The position numbers and the translations under genes are program-made. Of a stretch of 64,000 nt of DNA, positions 12,918-21,536 are shown piece by piece. Numbering within the stretch: position 1 is the first letter of the stretch; each line of letters begins with the position of its first letter. Location of the stretch: positions 806,001 through 870,000 of the forward strand of contig NZ_BSUL01000001.1 in the NCBI RefSeq assembly GCF_030161575.1. The letters run 5' to 3'. The notes beneath the pieces are model-generated. The model worked only from the letters and a program-made list of their open reading frames with translations, did not search any database and was not told the origin of the DNA. The DNA comes from Arenivirga flava (GTDB lineage Bacteria > Actinomycetota > Actinomycetes > Actinomycetales > Microbacteriaceae).

Positions 12918-13679
12918 TCAGCGGACGAGCGCGCCGGCGTCGGTGAGGGCCGCCTTCACCTGGCCGACCGTGAGCTCGGAGCGGTGGAAGACGCTCGCGG
13001 CGAGGACGGCGTCGGCGCCCGCGGCGATCGCCGGCGGGAAGTGCTCCACGGCACCCGCGCCGCCGGAGGCGATCACGGGCACGCTGCTGACCTCGCGCAT
13101 GAGGCCGATGAGCTCGAGGTCGAAGCCGCGCTTGGTGCCGTCGGCGTCGATGGAGTTGACCAGCAGCTCCCCCGCGCCGCGCTCGATGGCCTCGCGGGCC
13201 CAGTCCAGCGCGTCGAGGTCGGTCTCCTTGCGGCCGCCGTGGGTGGTCACCACGAAGCCGCTCGCCGTGCGCTCGCTGCGCTTGACGTCGAGCGAGAGCA
13301 CGAGCACCTGTGCGCCGAAGCGGTCGGCGATCTCGCCGAGCAGCGCGGGGCGCGCGATGGCCGCGCTGTTGACGCCGACCTTGTCGGCGCCGTGCGCGAG
13401 CAGCCGGGCGACATCCTCGTCCGAGCGCACGCCGCCGCCGACGGTCAGCGGGATGAACACCTGCTCGGCTGTCGCCCGCACCACGTCGTAGGTGGTCGAA
13501 CGGTCGTCGACGGTGGCGGTGACGTCGAGGAACGTGATCTCGTCGGCGCCCTGCTCGAAGTAGCGGGCGGCCAGCTCGACCGGGTCGCCCTGGTCCTCGA
13601 GGTTCAGGAAGTTGACGCCCTTCACGACCCGCCCGGCGGCGACGTCGAGGCAGGGGATCACCCGGACCGCGACGGACAT
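12918..13679 (-). CDS. hisF: Imidazole glycerol phosphate synthase subunit HisF
   Basis: The 253-aa cyclase subunit combines PRFAR with ammonia (from HisH, not in this window) to give IGP and AICAR. The two catalytic aspartates lie in IPCLDV (Asp12) and in NSIDADGT. The ATG at 13679 overlaps the hisG stop (ATGA), which fixes the start; a 39-codon upstream extension falls within hisG. HisA and HisH are absent here, so the his genes are split over at least two loci. Confidence 0.97.
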   Translation of the reverse strand: MSVAVRVIPCLDVAAGRVVKGVNFLNLEDQGDPVELAARYFEQGADEITFLDVTATVDDRSTTYDVVRATAEQVFIPLTVGGGVRSDEDVARLLAHGADKVGVNSAAIARPALLGEIADRFGAQVLVLSLDVKRSERTASGFVVTTHGGRKETDLDALDWAREAIERGAGELLVNSIDADGTKRGFDLELIGLMREVSSVPVIASGGAGAVEHFPPAIAAGADAVLAASVFHRSELTVGQVKAALTDAGALVR

Positions 13680-14518
13680 CAGATGCGTGCCGCGGCGATC
13701 GGCGTGACCAGGATGGCGCGCGCGCCCAGCTCGTACAGGTCGTCCATGACGCCGTTGACGCCCTTGCGCGGCAGCATGACGCGCACGGCGACCCACTCCG
13801 GGTCCTGCAGCGGCGAGACCGTCGGCGACTCGAAGCCGGCGGCGATCGCCGTCGCCTGCTCGAGCAGGCGCTTCGGCAGGTCGTAGTCGAGGAGCACGTA
13901 CTGGCGTGCGACGACCACGCCCTGCAGGCGGCGCTGGAGCTTGGCCAGACCGGGGATGTCCTGGTCGGCCGTCACGAGCACCGCCGACGACTCGAGGATG
14001 ACCGGGCCGAAGATCTCGAGCCCCTGCTTCTTGAGGGTCGAACCGGTCTCGACGACGTCGGCGACCGCATCCGCGACACCGAGGCGCACCGCCGACTCCA
14101 CCGCGCCGTCGAGGTGCACGATGTCGGCGGTGATGCCGGCCTCGGCCAGGAAGTCGCCGACGAGGCTCTCGTAGCTCGTCGCGATGCGCTTGCCCTGCAG
14201 GTCGCCGAGCTCCTGGAAGCGGCCGACCGGGCCGGCGAAGCGGAAGGTCGAGCGGGCGAAGCCGAGGTCCTCGATCTCCCGTGCCTTCGAGTGCGAGTCG
14301 AGCAGCAGGTCACGGCCGGTCACGCCGACGTCGAGCGCACCCGAACCCACGTAGGTGGCGATGTCGCGAGGACGGAGGTAGAAGAACTCGACGCCGTTCG
14401 CCGGATCGGCGACGATGAGCTCCTTCGGGTCGCGGCGGCCGTGGTACCCGGCCTCCGCGAGCATCTGCGCGGCGGTCTCGGCGAGCGAGCCCTTGTTGGG
14501 CACGGCGATCTTGAGCAT
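13679..14518 (-). CDS. hisG: ATP phosphoribosyltransferase, long form
   Basis: The 279-aa protein catalyses the first committed step of histidine synthesis (ATP + PRPP). Its length and the C-terminal region (near [24 protein letters not shown], read in part) mark the long HisG type. That type carries its own regulatory domain and is inhibited by histidine; it needs no His[12 protein letters not shown] at the N-terminus and the PRPP-loop region around [13 protein letters not shown] are family features. A GGAAG Shine-Dalgarno precedes the ATG. Confidence 0.96.
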   Translation of the reverse strand: MLKIAVPNKGSLAETAAQMLAEAGYHGRRDPKELIVADPANGVEFFYLRPRDIATYVGSGALDVGVTGRDLLLDSHSKAREIEDLGFARSTFRFAGPVGRFQELGDLQGKRIATSYESLVGDFLAEAGITADIVHLDGAVESAVRLGVADAVADVVETGSTLKKQGLEIFGPVILESSAVLVTADQDIPGLAKLQRRLQGVVVARQYVLLDYDLPKRLLEQATAIAAGFESPTVSPLQDPEWVAVRVMLPRKGVNGVMDDLYELGARAILVTPIAAARI

Positions 14519-14567
14519 GGGTCTTCCTGGAAGAGGTTGGAGGGGAACGGACGTCTCGAGCGCGGGC

Positions 14568-14831
14568 TCAGAGATGTCGGTAGACGTCCTCCGGGGAGAT
14601 ACCCTTCGCGAGCATCATGACCTGCAGGTGGTAGAGCAGCTGCGAGATCTCCTCGGCAGCCTCGTCGTGGGACTGGTACTCGGCGGCCATCCACACCTCG
14701 GCGGCCTCCTCGACGATCTTCTTGCCGATCGCGTGGACGCCCGCATCGAGCTGCGCGACGGTGCCGGATCCCTCAGGCCGCTCCTTCGCCTTCACGGCGA
14801 GCTCGGCGTACAGCGCATCGAAGGATTTCAC
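14568..14831 (-). CDS. hisE: Phosphoribosyl-ATP pyrophosphohydrolase
   Basis: The 87-aa all-alpha MazG-like enzyme hydrolyses PR-ATP to PR-AMP. The metal-binding helix motif [15 protein letters not shown] and the later [14 protein letters not shown] are clear. I chose the GTG at 14831 ([11 protein letters not shown]) because homologues start with this sequence and a TACGCT -10 box lies exactly 6 bases upstream, which fits a leaderless mRNA. A GTG seven codons further upstream is the alternative. It is the first gene of the his-trp unit. Confidence 0.92.
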   Translation of the reverse strand: MKSFDALYAELAVKAKERPEGSGTVAQLDAGVHAIGKKIVEEAAEVWMAAEYQSHDEAAEEISQLLYHLQVMMLAKGISPEDVYRHL

Positions 14832-14837
14832 CGCACC

Positions 14838-14843
14838 AGCGTA
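14838..14843 (-). promoter_or_regulatory. -10 box of hisE, leaderless type
   Basis: TACGCT on the minus strand, followed by 6 bases and the GTG start of hisE. Transcription would begin at or next to the start codon. A 12-base palindrome AGACGCGCGTCT at 14865-14876 falls near the expected -35 and could be an operator; this is speculative. Confidence 0.5.
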
Positions 14844-15002
14844 GCGGCCCACCGGGCGCCGCCGAGACGCGCGTCTAGCTGCCAGCTGTCTGAAGATGAC
14901 GACGCGCTGCGGACGCGACCCCTCATCCGCGGCCCGACAGCGCTACGGTGGGAGATCGGAGCCCGTGCTCCTCGCACGAACGAACAACCTCTGGAGCTGA
15001 CG

Positions 15003-15647
15003 ATGACCGACGCGCCCACCACCGAGTCCGCCGAGACGATCGGCTTCACCGGCCACGAGCTGCTCGCGCTGCTCTCCTTCAACCCGGGTGCCGCGTCCGA
15101 CGCGACCCGCACGGCGCTGCGACTGCCGGAGGTCGAGGGCAACGAGCTGCTCGGGGCCGGCTACTCCACGCTGGTCGTGCGCGACCTCCTGCAGCTGCAG
15201 GACGGCAGCGCCGTGCCCGCCGGCGGTGCCGCGCGCACGACCGCCGTGCTGACGACCGCGGACCGATGGGTCGAGGTCGGCGTCGTGAGCATCGAGGCCA
15301 GCCGCTCGAACATCTTCGTCAGCAGCGAGACCGCCGGCACCGTGCTGCTCGCCGCCCGCGGCTTCGGCATCTACGACGTCACCCCCGTCGAGGGCGGCTC
15401 GGATGCGCTCGACCGCGCGATCGAGCTGGCGCGCAGCGCCCTCGAGGCGGGCGAGCTCGGCGCTCCGGCCGCCGCCAGCGTCGTGGTCACCTCCCTGGAG
15501 TCGGGTAGCCGCACTGCGAGCATCCGCACCGTGGGCGAGGGCCGCTGGGAGCTCGCCTCGGAGCCGTACGACGAGGAGGGCCAGCTGACCGTGCGCCAGG
15601 TCGCACCCGAGCAGGCCTTCGACGACTTCGCCGGCGCGCTGCGCTGA
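15003..15647 (+). CDS. Conserved-looking protein of unknown function
   Basis: I do not recognise this 214-aa acidic, soluble protein. It has no signal peptide, membrane helix or obvious catalytic motif. The codon use and amino-acid periodicity are like its neighbours, so it is a real gene. GGAG lies 7 bases before the ATG, and a possible -10 box (TACGGT, 14944-14949) lies upstream. It stands alone, divergent from hisE and convergent with the stress-protein gene. Length and composition loosely recall ESX-associated EspG-like or other alpha/beta scaffold proteins, but I cannot support any of these. Confidence 0.75.
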   Translation: MTDAPTTESAETIGFTGHELLALLSFNPGAASDATRTALRLPEVEGNELLGAGYSTLVVRDLLQLQDGSAVPAGGAARTTAVLTTADRWVEVGVVSIEASRSNIFVSSETAGTVLLAARGFGIYDVTPVEGGSDALDRAIELARSALEAGELGAPAAASVVVTSLESGSRTASIRTVGEGRWELASEPYDEEGQLTVRQVAPEQAFDDFAGALR

Positions 15648-15665
15648 GCGCGACCCCCGCCGGTG

Positions 15666-15705
15666 AAGGCCGGGTCGGACCATCTCGACGGTCCGACCCG
15701 GCCTT
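15666..15705. terminator. Bidirectional terminator between convergent genes
   Basis: A perfect 16-bp stem (left arm 15666-15681, right arm 15690-15705) with an 8-base loop. It begins AAGGCC and ends GGCCTT, so each strand ends the stem in a short A/T-rich edge. It lies 19 bases after the plus-strand gene and 14 bases after the stop of the minus-strand gene, as expected for a shared terminator. Confidence 0.85.
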
Positions 15706-15718
15706 CGTCGTACCGGCG

Positions 15719-16552
15719 TCAGCGCACGATGGCCGTGACGGTGTCGAGCCGTTGCAGGACCTCCTGGCTCACCGAGCCGAGCAGGGCGCGGGCGATCGCA
15801 CCCCGGCCGTGCGTGCCCACGACGACGAGCCGCGCCGAGCGTGCCGCGTGGCCGAGCACGTCGGCGGCGCGACCCTGCTCGGTGCGACGCTCGACCCGCA
15901 GGTCGGGATGGTCCTGCGCCAGGCCCGCGAGGGCGAGGGCGAGCTGCTCCTCGGTGAGCGCCGCCACCGCCTCGAGGTACTCGGCCGCGTTCACCACCGA
16001 GTGCAGGGGCGCCGGGATGGGCGACCACGCGGAGACGGCGACGAGGGGTTCGCCCAGCCGCTCGGCCTCGGCCGCCGCGAAGGCGACGGCGGCCTCGGAG
16101 ATCGGCGAACCGTCCACGCCGACCACCACTCCCGAGCGCTCGCCGAGCGGGCGCTCGGGCACCACGACGACCGGGCTCGCCGCCAGGGACGCCACCCGCA
16201 GGCCGAGCCCGCCGCGCGGTGGCCCGTCGGCCCCGCGGAAGTCGCTGCCGATCACGAGCGTCTCGGCACCCTCCGAGATCTGCCGCAGTTCCCGAGCCGG
16301 GTCGCCCCGGAGCACCGTGTGCCCGATCGACAGGCCGTCGCGCTGCAGCCCGTCGCGCAGGCCCCGCAACCGCTCCTCAGCCGCCGCCACCGCTGCTTCG
16401 ACGACCGGGCCCTCGCCGACCACGCCGATCGCCCCGCCGACGACGCTCACCAGCCGCAACGGCAGGCGGCGCTCGACGGCTCGGCGCACCGCCCAGTCCA
16501 GGGCCCGGTCCACGGCACCCTGCGGCGGCACGGCCACGATGATCTCTTTCAT
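15719..16552 (-). CDS. Universal stress protein, two UspA domains
   Basis: The 277-aa protein carries two tandem UspA folds. The second ends with the classical ATP-binding pattern GTHGRGAIARALLGSVS. The first has a looser version in VIGSDFRGADGPPRGG, so nucleotide binding may be weaker there. The ATG at 16552 (MKEIIVAVPP) is preceded by GGAGGG at the right distance. A TTG two codons upstream would sit on that Shine-Dalgarno and is rejected. Likely a cytoplasmic stress or dormancy protein; no partner gene is adjacent. Confidence 0.9.
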   Translation of the reverse strand: MKEIIVAVPPQGAVDRALDWAVRRAVERRLPLRLVSVVGGAIGVVGEGPVVEAAVAAAEERLRGLRDGLQRDGLSIGHTVLRGDPARELRQISEGAETLVIGSDFRGADGPPRGGLGLRVASLAASPVVVVPERPLGERSGVVVGVDGSPISEAAVAFAAAEAERLGEPLVAVSAWSPIPAPLHSVVNAAEYLEAVAALTEEQLALALAGLAQDHPDLRVERRTEQGRAADVLGHAARSARLVVVGTHGRGAIARALLGSVSQEVLQRLDTVTAIVR

Positions 16553-16579
16553 GAGCAACCCTCCAGTTCGGTTGCTCCG

Positions 16580-16585
16580 AGTCTA
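16580..16585 (-). promoter_or_regulatory. -10 box of the universal stress protein gene
   Basis: TAGACT on the minus strand, about 28 bases before the start codon and immediately after the rpe stop. This gives a short leader containing the GGAGGG Shine-Dalgarno. The -35 region would lie inside the end of rpe and is not distinct. Confidence 0.4.
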
Positions 16586-16588
16586 CGT

Positions 16589-17257
16589 TCAGTGGACGTG
16601 CGTGCGCCGTTCAGCCGCGGACCGGAGCTCGGCGATGGCCGCATCCGTGTCCGGCTTGCCGTAGACCGCGCTGCCCGCCACGAACGTGTCCGCGCCCGCC
16701 TCCGCCGCGATCGCGATCGTGTCGAGGGCGACGCCGCCGTCGACCTGCAGCCACACGTCGAGGCCGCTGCGCTGCCGCTCGTCGCGCAGCGCCTGCAGCT
16801 TCGGCATCACCTGAGGCATGAACGACTGGCCGCCGAAGCCCGGCTCGACGGTCATCACCAGCACCAGGTCGAACTCGGGCAGCAGTTCGAGGTACGGCTC
16901 GACCGGCGTGCCCGGCTTGAGGGCGATGCCGGCGCGCGCGCCGATCTCCCGCAGCCGGCGCGCGACGGCCACCGGGTCCGCGGCCGCCTCGGCGTGGAAC
17001 GTGACCGAGTACGCGCCGGTCTCGGCGTAGTCGGGGGCCCAGCGGTCCGCATCCTCGATCATCAGGTGCACGTCGAGCGGCACCGGCGAGACCTCCTGGA
17101 TGCGCTGCACCATCGGCAGCCCGAAGGTCAGGTTGGGCACGAAGTGATTGTCCATCACGTCCACGTGCACCAGGTCGGCGGTGGCGATGCGCTGCAGCTC
17201 GGCGTCGAAGTTGACGAAGTCGGCGGAGAGGATGGACGGGTGGATGCGTGGGGACAT
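16589..17257 (-). CDS. rpe: Ribulose-phosphate 3-epimerase
   Basis: The 222-aa TIM barrel interconverts ribulose 5-phosphate and xylulose 5-phosphate. IHPSILSADF, the metal-binding VDVMDNHFVPNLTFG, MTVEPGFGGQSF and QVDGG are all present. The ATG at 17257 is preceded by TACGAT and exactly 6 bases, suggesting a leaderless transcript. An upstream in-frame extension of 25 codons is rejected. It follows rsmB, as in other actinobacteria. Confidence 0.96.
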   Translation of the reverse strand: MSPRIHPSILSADFVNFDAELQRIATADLVHVDVMDNHFVPNLTFGLPMVQRIQEVSPVPLDVHLMIEDADRWAPDYAETGAYSVTFHAEAAADPVAVARRLREIGARAGIALKPGTPVEPYLELLPEFDLVLVMTVEPGFGGQSFMPQVMPKLQALRDERQRSGLDVWLQVDGGVALDTIAIAAEAGADTFVAGSAVYGKPDTDAAIAELRSAAERRTHVH

Positions 17258-17263
17258 GCTCCG

Positions 17264-17269
17264 ATCGTA
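17264..17269 (-). promoter_or_regulatory. -10 box of rpe, leaderless type
   Basis: TACGAT on the minus strand with 6 bases to the rpe ATG. It lies in the 37-base gap between rsmB and rpe, so rpe can be expressed independently of the priA-fmt-rsmB genes. Confidence 0.5.
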
Positions 17270-17294
17270 TCGACGCCGGCGCGCTCGCCCCGTC

Positions 17295-18761
17295 TCAGGC
17301 GGTGCGACGCAGCAACGCGATGAACATCGCATCGGTGCCGTCGCTGTGCGGCCAGAGCTGCACGGCGCCGCCCTCCTCGGCGGTCTCGAGCGAGCCGCCC
17401 GTGACCTGGTTGAGCACCGCGGCGGTGTCGAGCTGCTCCAGCTCGGGGTGCCGCTTGAGCAGGCCGCGCAGCACGCCTCGGGTCTCGGCGACGTGCGGCG
17501 AGCAGGTGACGTACGCCAGCAGTCCGCCGGGCTTGAGGGCGCGCACCGCCGACTCCGCGAGCTGGTCCTGCAGCCCGGTCAGTCCGGGGAGGTCGCCCGG
17601 CTGCTTGCGCCAGCGCGCCTCCGGGCGGCGTCGCAGGGCGCCCAGACCGGTGCAGGGGGCGTCGAGCATGATGCGGTCGAACTCCTGCGGGTGCGACTCG
17701 CCGAAGTCGCGACCGTCGCCTGCCAGCACCTCCGGCGGGTCGGGCAGCGCGACGAGCGCACGACGGACGAGCTCGGCGCGGGCCGGCACCACCTCGTTGG
17801 CGAGCAGCGCCGCGCCGCCGACCGCCGCCTCCGCCGCCAGCAGCGCCGCCTTGCCGCCGGGCCCGGCGCAGAGGTCGAGCCAGCGCTCCCCCGGCTCGAC
17901 GGGGCGGGCCCGGCTCAGCGCGAGCGCCGCGAGCTGCGAGCCCTCGTCCTGCACGCGCACACGGCCGTCCCGTACCTGCGGCAGGCGAGCGGGGTCGCCG
18001 CCCTCCGCACGCACGCCGACCGGCGACAGCGGGGTCGGCGTCCCGGGCAGCTCGGCGCGCTCCAGCAGGCCCGGCAGCGCGGTGAGGCTCACGCGGGGGG
18101 CGGCGTTGTCGGCGGCCAGCAGCTCGGGCAGCTCCGCCTCGCGCTCGGCGGCGGCCAGGGCGCGGCGGAGCGCCCGGACGATCCAGAGCGGATGGCTGTG
18201 CTCGATCGCGAGGCGCTCGTCCTCGTCGCGCACGCCGGCGAGTACCTCGACGAGCCAGGCCTCCGCATCCGCTCGTCCGATCGTGCGCAGCACGGCGTTG
18301 GCGAAGCCGGCGGTGGACCGCGACCCGACCTCGCGGGCCAGGCTCACGGACTCGTCGACCGCGGCGTGCGGTGCGACGCGGGTGGCGAGCAGCTGGTGGG
18401 CACCGAGGCGCAGGACGTCGAGCAGCGGGGCGTCGATCTCGCCGACCGGCCGGTGCGCCGCCAGCTCGATGACGCGGTCGTAGAAGCCGTGACGGCGCAA
18501 CGTGCCGTAGGTGAGCTCGGTGGCCAGCGCGGCGTCCTTCGCGTCGAGACCGGCGCGGTCGATGCGCTGCGGCAGCAGCAGGTTCGCGAAGGCCTCGTCC
18601 TCGCGCACCGCGGCGATCACGCCGTACGCCACGCGCCGGGCGGGCTGCACACGGGCGGGGCGGCGCACCGCCTGGCTGCTGCGCGCCCGGTTGCGGTCGC
18701 CGTAGTCGCCCTGCTCGCGGTAGCGCTTCCCGCCGTCGCGGCGGGGCCGTTGCTCGTTCAC
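17295..18761 (-). CDS. rsmB: 16S rRNA (cytosine-C5) methyltransferase RsmB
   Basis: The 488-aa protein has an N-terminal NusB-like RNA-binding domain (about residues 40-180) and a C-terminal SAM methyltransferase domain. The SAM motif is LDLCAGPGGKAALLA. DAPCTGLGALRRRPEARW holds the conserved Asp-Ala-Pro-Cys motif, and YVTCSPH supplies the second, catalytic-type cysteine. The first 35 residues are basic and disordered. The GTG start overlaps the fmt stop (GTGA), which fixes it. Confidence 0.94.
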   Translation of the reverse strand: MNEQRPRRDGGKRYREQGDYGDRNRARSSQAVRRPARVQPARRVAYGVIAAVREDEAFANLLLPQRIDRAGLDAKDAALATELTYGTLRRHGFYDRVIELAAHRPVGEIDAPLLDVLRLGAHQLLATRVAPHAAVDESVSLAREVGSRSTAGFANAVLRTIGRADAEAWLVEVLAGVRDEDERLAIEHSHPLWIVRALRRALAAAEREAELPELLAADNAAPRVSLTALPGLLERAELPGTPTPLSPVGVRAEGGDPARLPQVRDGRVRVQDEGSQLAALALSRARPVEPGERWLDLCAGPGGKAALLAAEAAVGGAALLANEVVPARAELVRRALVALPDPPEVLAGDGRDFGESHPQEFDRIMLDAPCTGLGALRRRPEARWRKQPGDLPGLTGLQDQLAESAVRALKPGGLLAYVTCSPHVAETRGVLRGLLKRHPELEQLDTAAVLNQVTGGSLETAEEGGAVQLWPHSDGTDAMFIALLRRTA

Positions 18762-19678
18762 GCGAGCACCTCCTCGGCGTCGGCCGCGCGGCCGCGCCAC
18801 CAGTCCGCCGCCGGCATGGCCCGCTTCCCGGCGGGTTGGACGACGAGCAGTTCGAGCGGATGATCGGCGGTGCCGACCAGGATGCGGCCGTCCTGCGCGT
18901 GCAGGCGCCCGGCAGGCAGCGTCGGGGCGTCCTCCGCGGGACGGCCCGCGTGGATCTTGAAGCGCTCTCCGGCCAGGAGTGCGAAGGCGCCGGGCTCGGG
19001 GGTGACGCCGCGCAGCCGCGCGTCGACCTCCCGGAGGGGTCGGGTGAGATCGAGCCGGGCGTCGTCGATGGAGAGCTTGGGGGCGAGCGTCGGCTCGCCG
19101 ATCTGCGGTGTCGCCTCGGCGGTGCCGTCGGCGAGGGCGTCGACGACGCCCGCGAGCAGACCGGCGCCGCTGTGACTGAGCTCCTCGAGCAGCTCCCCCG
19201 CGGTCTCGACGCCGTCGAGCGGGCGCTCGAGCTCGGCGTAGACGCGACCCGCGTCCAGCGCCTCGACGAGGTCGAAGACCGCGGCGCCGGTGACGGCGTC
19301 GCCGGCGATGAGCGCGCGCTGCACGGGCGCGGCGCCGCGCCAGCGCGGCAGCAGCGAGAAGTGCAGGTTGATCCAGCCGAGCCGTGGCACGGCCAGCAGC
19401 GGCGCGCGGACGAGGCCGCCGTAGGCGACGATCACGCCGAGGTCGGGCTCGAGCTCCGCGATCGCGCCGGTCGCCGTGTCGTCGAGCCGCGCGGCGCGGA
19501 GCACCGGCAGGCCGAGCTCCTCGGCGCGCGCGGCGACGGGCGACGGGGTGAGCACGCGTCTGCGGCCCAGCGGCGCATCGGGTCGCGTCACGACCGCGGC
19601 GATCTCGTGCGGGCCGGCGGCCAGCAGGTCGAGGCTGGGCACTGCGGGCGCCGGCGTGCCGGCGAAGACGATCCTCAA
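18758..19678 (-). CDS. fmt: Methionyl-tRNA formyltransferase
   Basis: The 306-aa enzyme formylates initiator Met-tRNA with 10-formyltetrahydrofolate. The catalytic signature NLHFSLLPRWRGAAPVQ is present and the C-terminal OB-like domain is complete. I prefer the TTG at 19678, giving MRIVFAGTPAPA: GGAAGGA lies 5 bases upstream and homologues begin there. The alternative ATG at 19702 adds 8 residues and overlaps the priA stop as ATGA, so both starts remain possible. Confidence 0.94.
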   Translation of the reverse strand: MRIVFAGTPAPAVPSLDLLAAGPHEIAAVVTRPDAPLGRRRVLTPSPVAARAEELGLPVLRAARLDDTATGAIAELEPDLGVIVAYGGLVRAPLLAVPRLGWINLHFSLLPRWRGAAPVQRALIAGDAVTGAAVFDLVEALDAGRVYAELERPLDGVETAGELLEELSHSGAGLLAGVVDALADGTAEATPQIGEPTLAPKLSIDDARLDLTRPLREVDARLRGVTPEPGAFALLAGERFKIHAGRPAEDAPTLPAGRLHAQDGRILVGTADHPLELLVVQPAGKRAMPAADWWRGRAADAEEVLA

Positions 19679-19698
19679 GGCGTTCCTTCCGAGGCCGC

Positions 19699-21534
19699 TC
19701 ATCCGAAGGCCTCCGGTCCATCCAACCGCACCTGCAGGCGGGCGCGAGGACGCGACCCGCCCTCGCGGGCCACCGAGCGGCGGCCCGTGGCGTTGCGGAT
19801 GACCGCGGCGCGCAGGTGCTCCGCGACGGCGCGGCCGGCGCCGTAGTCGAAGCGGACGACCGCCCTGAAGCGGCCCTCGTCCACGGGCTCCGGCTCGAGC
19901 GCGTCGACGTGCGGCAGCTCGTCCAGCTCGTGCAGCACCTGGCGCACGGTGGGCAGGTCGCTCGCGATCGTGGCGGTGCGCACCGCGGGCGGGAACCGCA
20001 GCCGCCGGCGGTCCTCGAGCTCGGAGGCGGCGAGCAGCTCCTGCCGCCAGGTGACCAGGGCGCGAGCCGGCGCGCCGCCGACGCCCACCAGCACCGTGGT
20101 GGCGTGCTCGGCGGCGAGCGCGACCGCATTGGACCACCAGCGGAGGCAGTCCTCGGCGACGCGCAGGCTCTCCCTGCTGAGCATGCGGGGCCCGTCGAGC
20201 AGCAGCACGGCCCGGTAACCGCCATCCGCGATCGGCTCGGCGCCCCGCGTGGCGATCACGAGGGCCGGACGACCGTCCACCCGCTGCACCGGCCGCTCGC
20301 CGTCGGCGACGATCACGCGGGTGCGCGGGAAGGCGCGCCCGAGATCCTCCGCGGTGCGACCGGCGTCCACGGTCACCGCCACCGGCTCGCCGCGCCGGGC
20401 GGCGGCGGCGCTGTTGCCGGGTCGCGCCACCTGCACCAGCACGGGGCCGTGCTCGAGGGCGTCGCGGGCAATGCGCCAGGCGGAGGAGGGGATCCGGGCG
20501 ATGGCCGCCATCCGCTCGCCGCCGTCGTCCTGCTCGGCCGTCGGGATCACCCTGGGCGCGGCGTGGCGCTCGGGCTCGTGGGCCTCGAACCATCCGAGCT
20601 CGACCAGACGCTGCACCTCGGTGCTGCGGGTGTGACCGGCGACGACGAGCGCGCATCCCGACTGCTCCTGGCGCACGAGGGCGGCGTCGCGGGCGTGCAC
20701 CCCGGGGCTCAGCGGCTCGGCGTGCAGGGGGTCGCCGTCGTCCCAGAGCGCGATGAGGCCGAGGTCCTGCACCGGCGCGTACACGGCCGAGCGGTTGCCG
20801 ACCACGATGCGCGGGGCGCCCTCGAGGCAGGCCAGGAAGGCGCGGTAGCGGTCCGGGTTGGACTGCCGGGCGTCCATCCGCTGCACGTGGCCCTCCGGGG
20901 CGATCGCGGCGAGGGCCGTCTCGAGCTGCTCCTGGTCGCGGTAGTCGGGCACGACGAGGATGGCGCTGCGGCCGCTGGCGAGCGTCGTCACCGCGAGTGC
21001 GGCCAGGCTGGCCGCCCAGTGGCCGATCCAGGTGCCCTGCGCCTGCACCAGACGGGGCACGGCGTGGAGGGCGATGCGGGCGCCACGGCTCACCGCATCC
21101 GTCAGCCCGGCACCGTACCCGCTCGGATGCACCGGCTCGGGCAGCGCGAGCGCTGCGACCGGGCCCGCCGCGAGCCAGGCCTTCTCGACGCGCACCTGAC
21201 GTCGTGGCACGGCCAGCCGGACGAGATCGTTGGCGGAGCCCGCCGCGCGGTCGGCGAGGCGACGCGTGAGCGCGCGGACCTCCGGCGTGAGCACGCGTGC
21301 CTCGGAGACCACCTCCTCGAGGCGGGCGAGCTCGCCCTTCGCCTCGCTGGTCGCGGCGCGCTCGACGAGGTATCCCTCGGCGATACGGCCGGCCGAGCGC
21401 AGCGGCACCTTGACCCGCACGCCAGGCACGGCGATCGCATCGAGGCGCTCGGGCACCGCGTAGTCGAACAGCCGGTCGAGCTGGGGCAGGGCGGAGTCGA
21501 TCAGCACTCGGGCGACCGGCTCCGAGGCGCTCAT
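19699..21534 (-). CDS. priA: PriA-like primosomal protein N', helicase motifs degenerate
   Basis: The 611-aa protein aligns with PriA by its N-terminal DNA-binding domain (VLIDSALPQLDRLFDYAVPE, VRVKVPL) and by place, between metK and fmt. The canonical Walker A loop is missing: the region after LHAVPRLVQAQGTWIGHW has no GxGKT. The DEEH box is replaced by LWDDGDP, and the zinc-finger cysteine pairs are absent. Loss of the ATPase is known in actinobacterial PriA homologues. It probably binds forked DNA or replisome proteins rather than acting as a helicase. Confidence 0.88.
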   Translation of the reverse strand: MSASEPVARVLIDSALPQLDRLFDYAVPERLDAIAVPGVRVKVPLRSAGRIAEGYLVERAATSEAKGELARLEEVVSEARVLTPEVRALTRRLADRAAGSANDLVRLAVPRRQVRVEKAWLAAGPVAALALPEPVHPSGYGAGLTDAVSRGARIALHAVPRLVQAQGTWIGHWAASLAALAVTTLASGRSAILVVPDYRDQEQLETALAAIAPEGHVQRMDARQSNPDRYRAFLACLEGAPRIVVGNRSAVYAPVQDLGLIALWDDGDPLHAEPLSPGVHARDAALVRQEQSGCALVVAGHTRSTEVQRLVELGWFEAHEPERHAAPRVIPTAEQDDGGERMAAIARIPSSAWRIARDALEHGPVLVQVARPGNSAAAARRGEPVAVTVDAGRTAEDLGRAFPRTRVIVADGERPVQRVDGRPALVIATRGAEPIADGGYRAVLLLDGPRMLSRESLRVAEDCLRWWSNAVALAAEHATTVLVGVGGAPARALVTWRQELLAASELEDRRRLRFPPAVRTATIASDLPTVRQVLHELDELPHVDALEPEPVDEGRFRAVVRFDYGAGRAVAEHLRAAVIRNATGRRSVAREGGSRPRARLQVRLDGPEAFG

Positions 21535-21536
21535 GG

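Noticed and set aside
14832..15002. His or Trp leader peptide with attenuator before the his-trp cluster
   Set aside because: No run of His or Trp codons and no alternating hairpins; the likely promoter sits directly at the hisE start codon.
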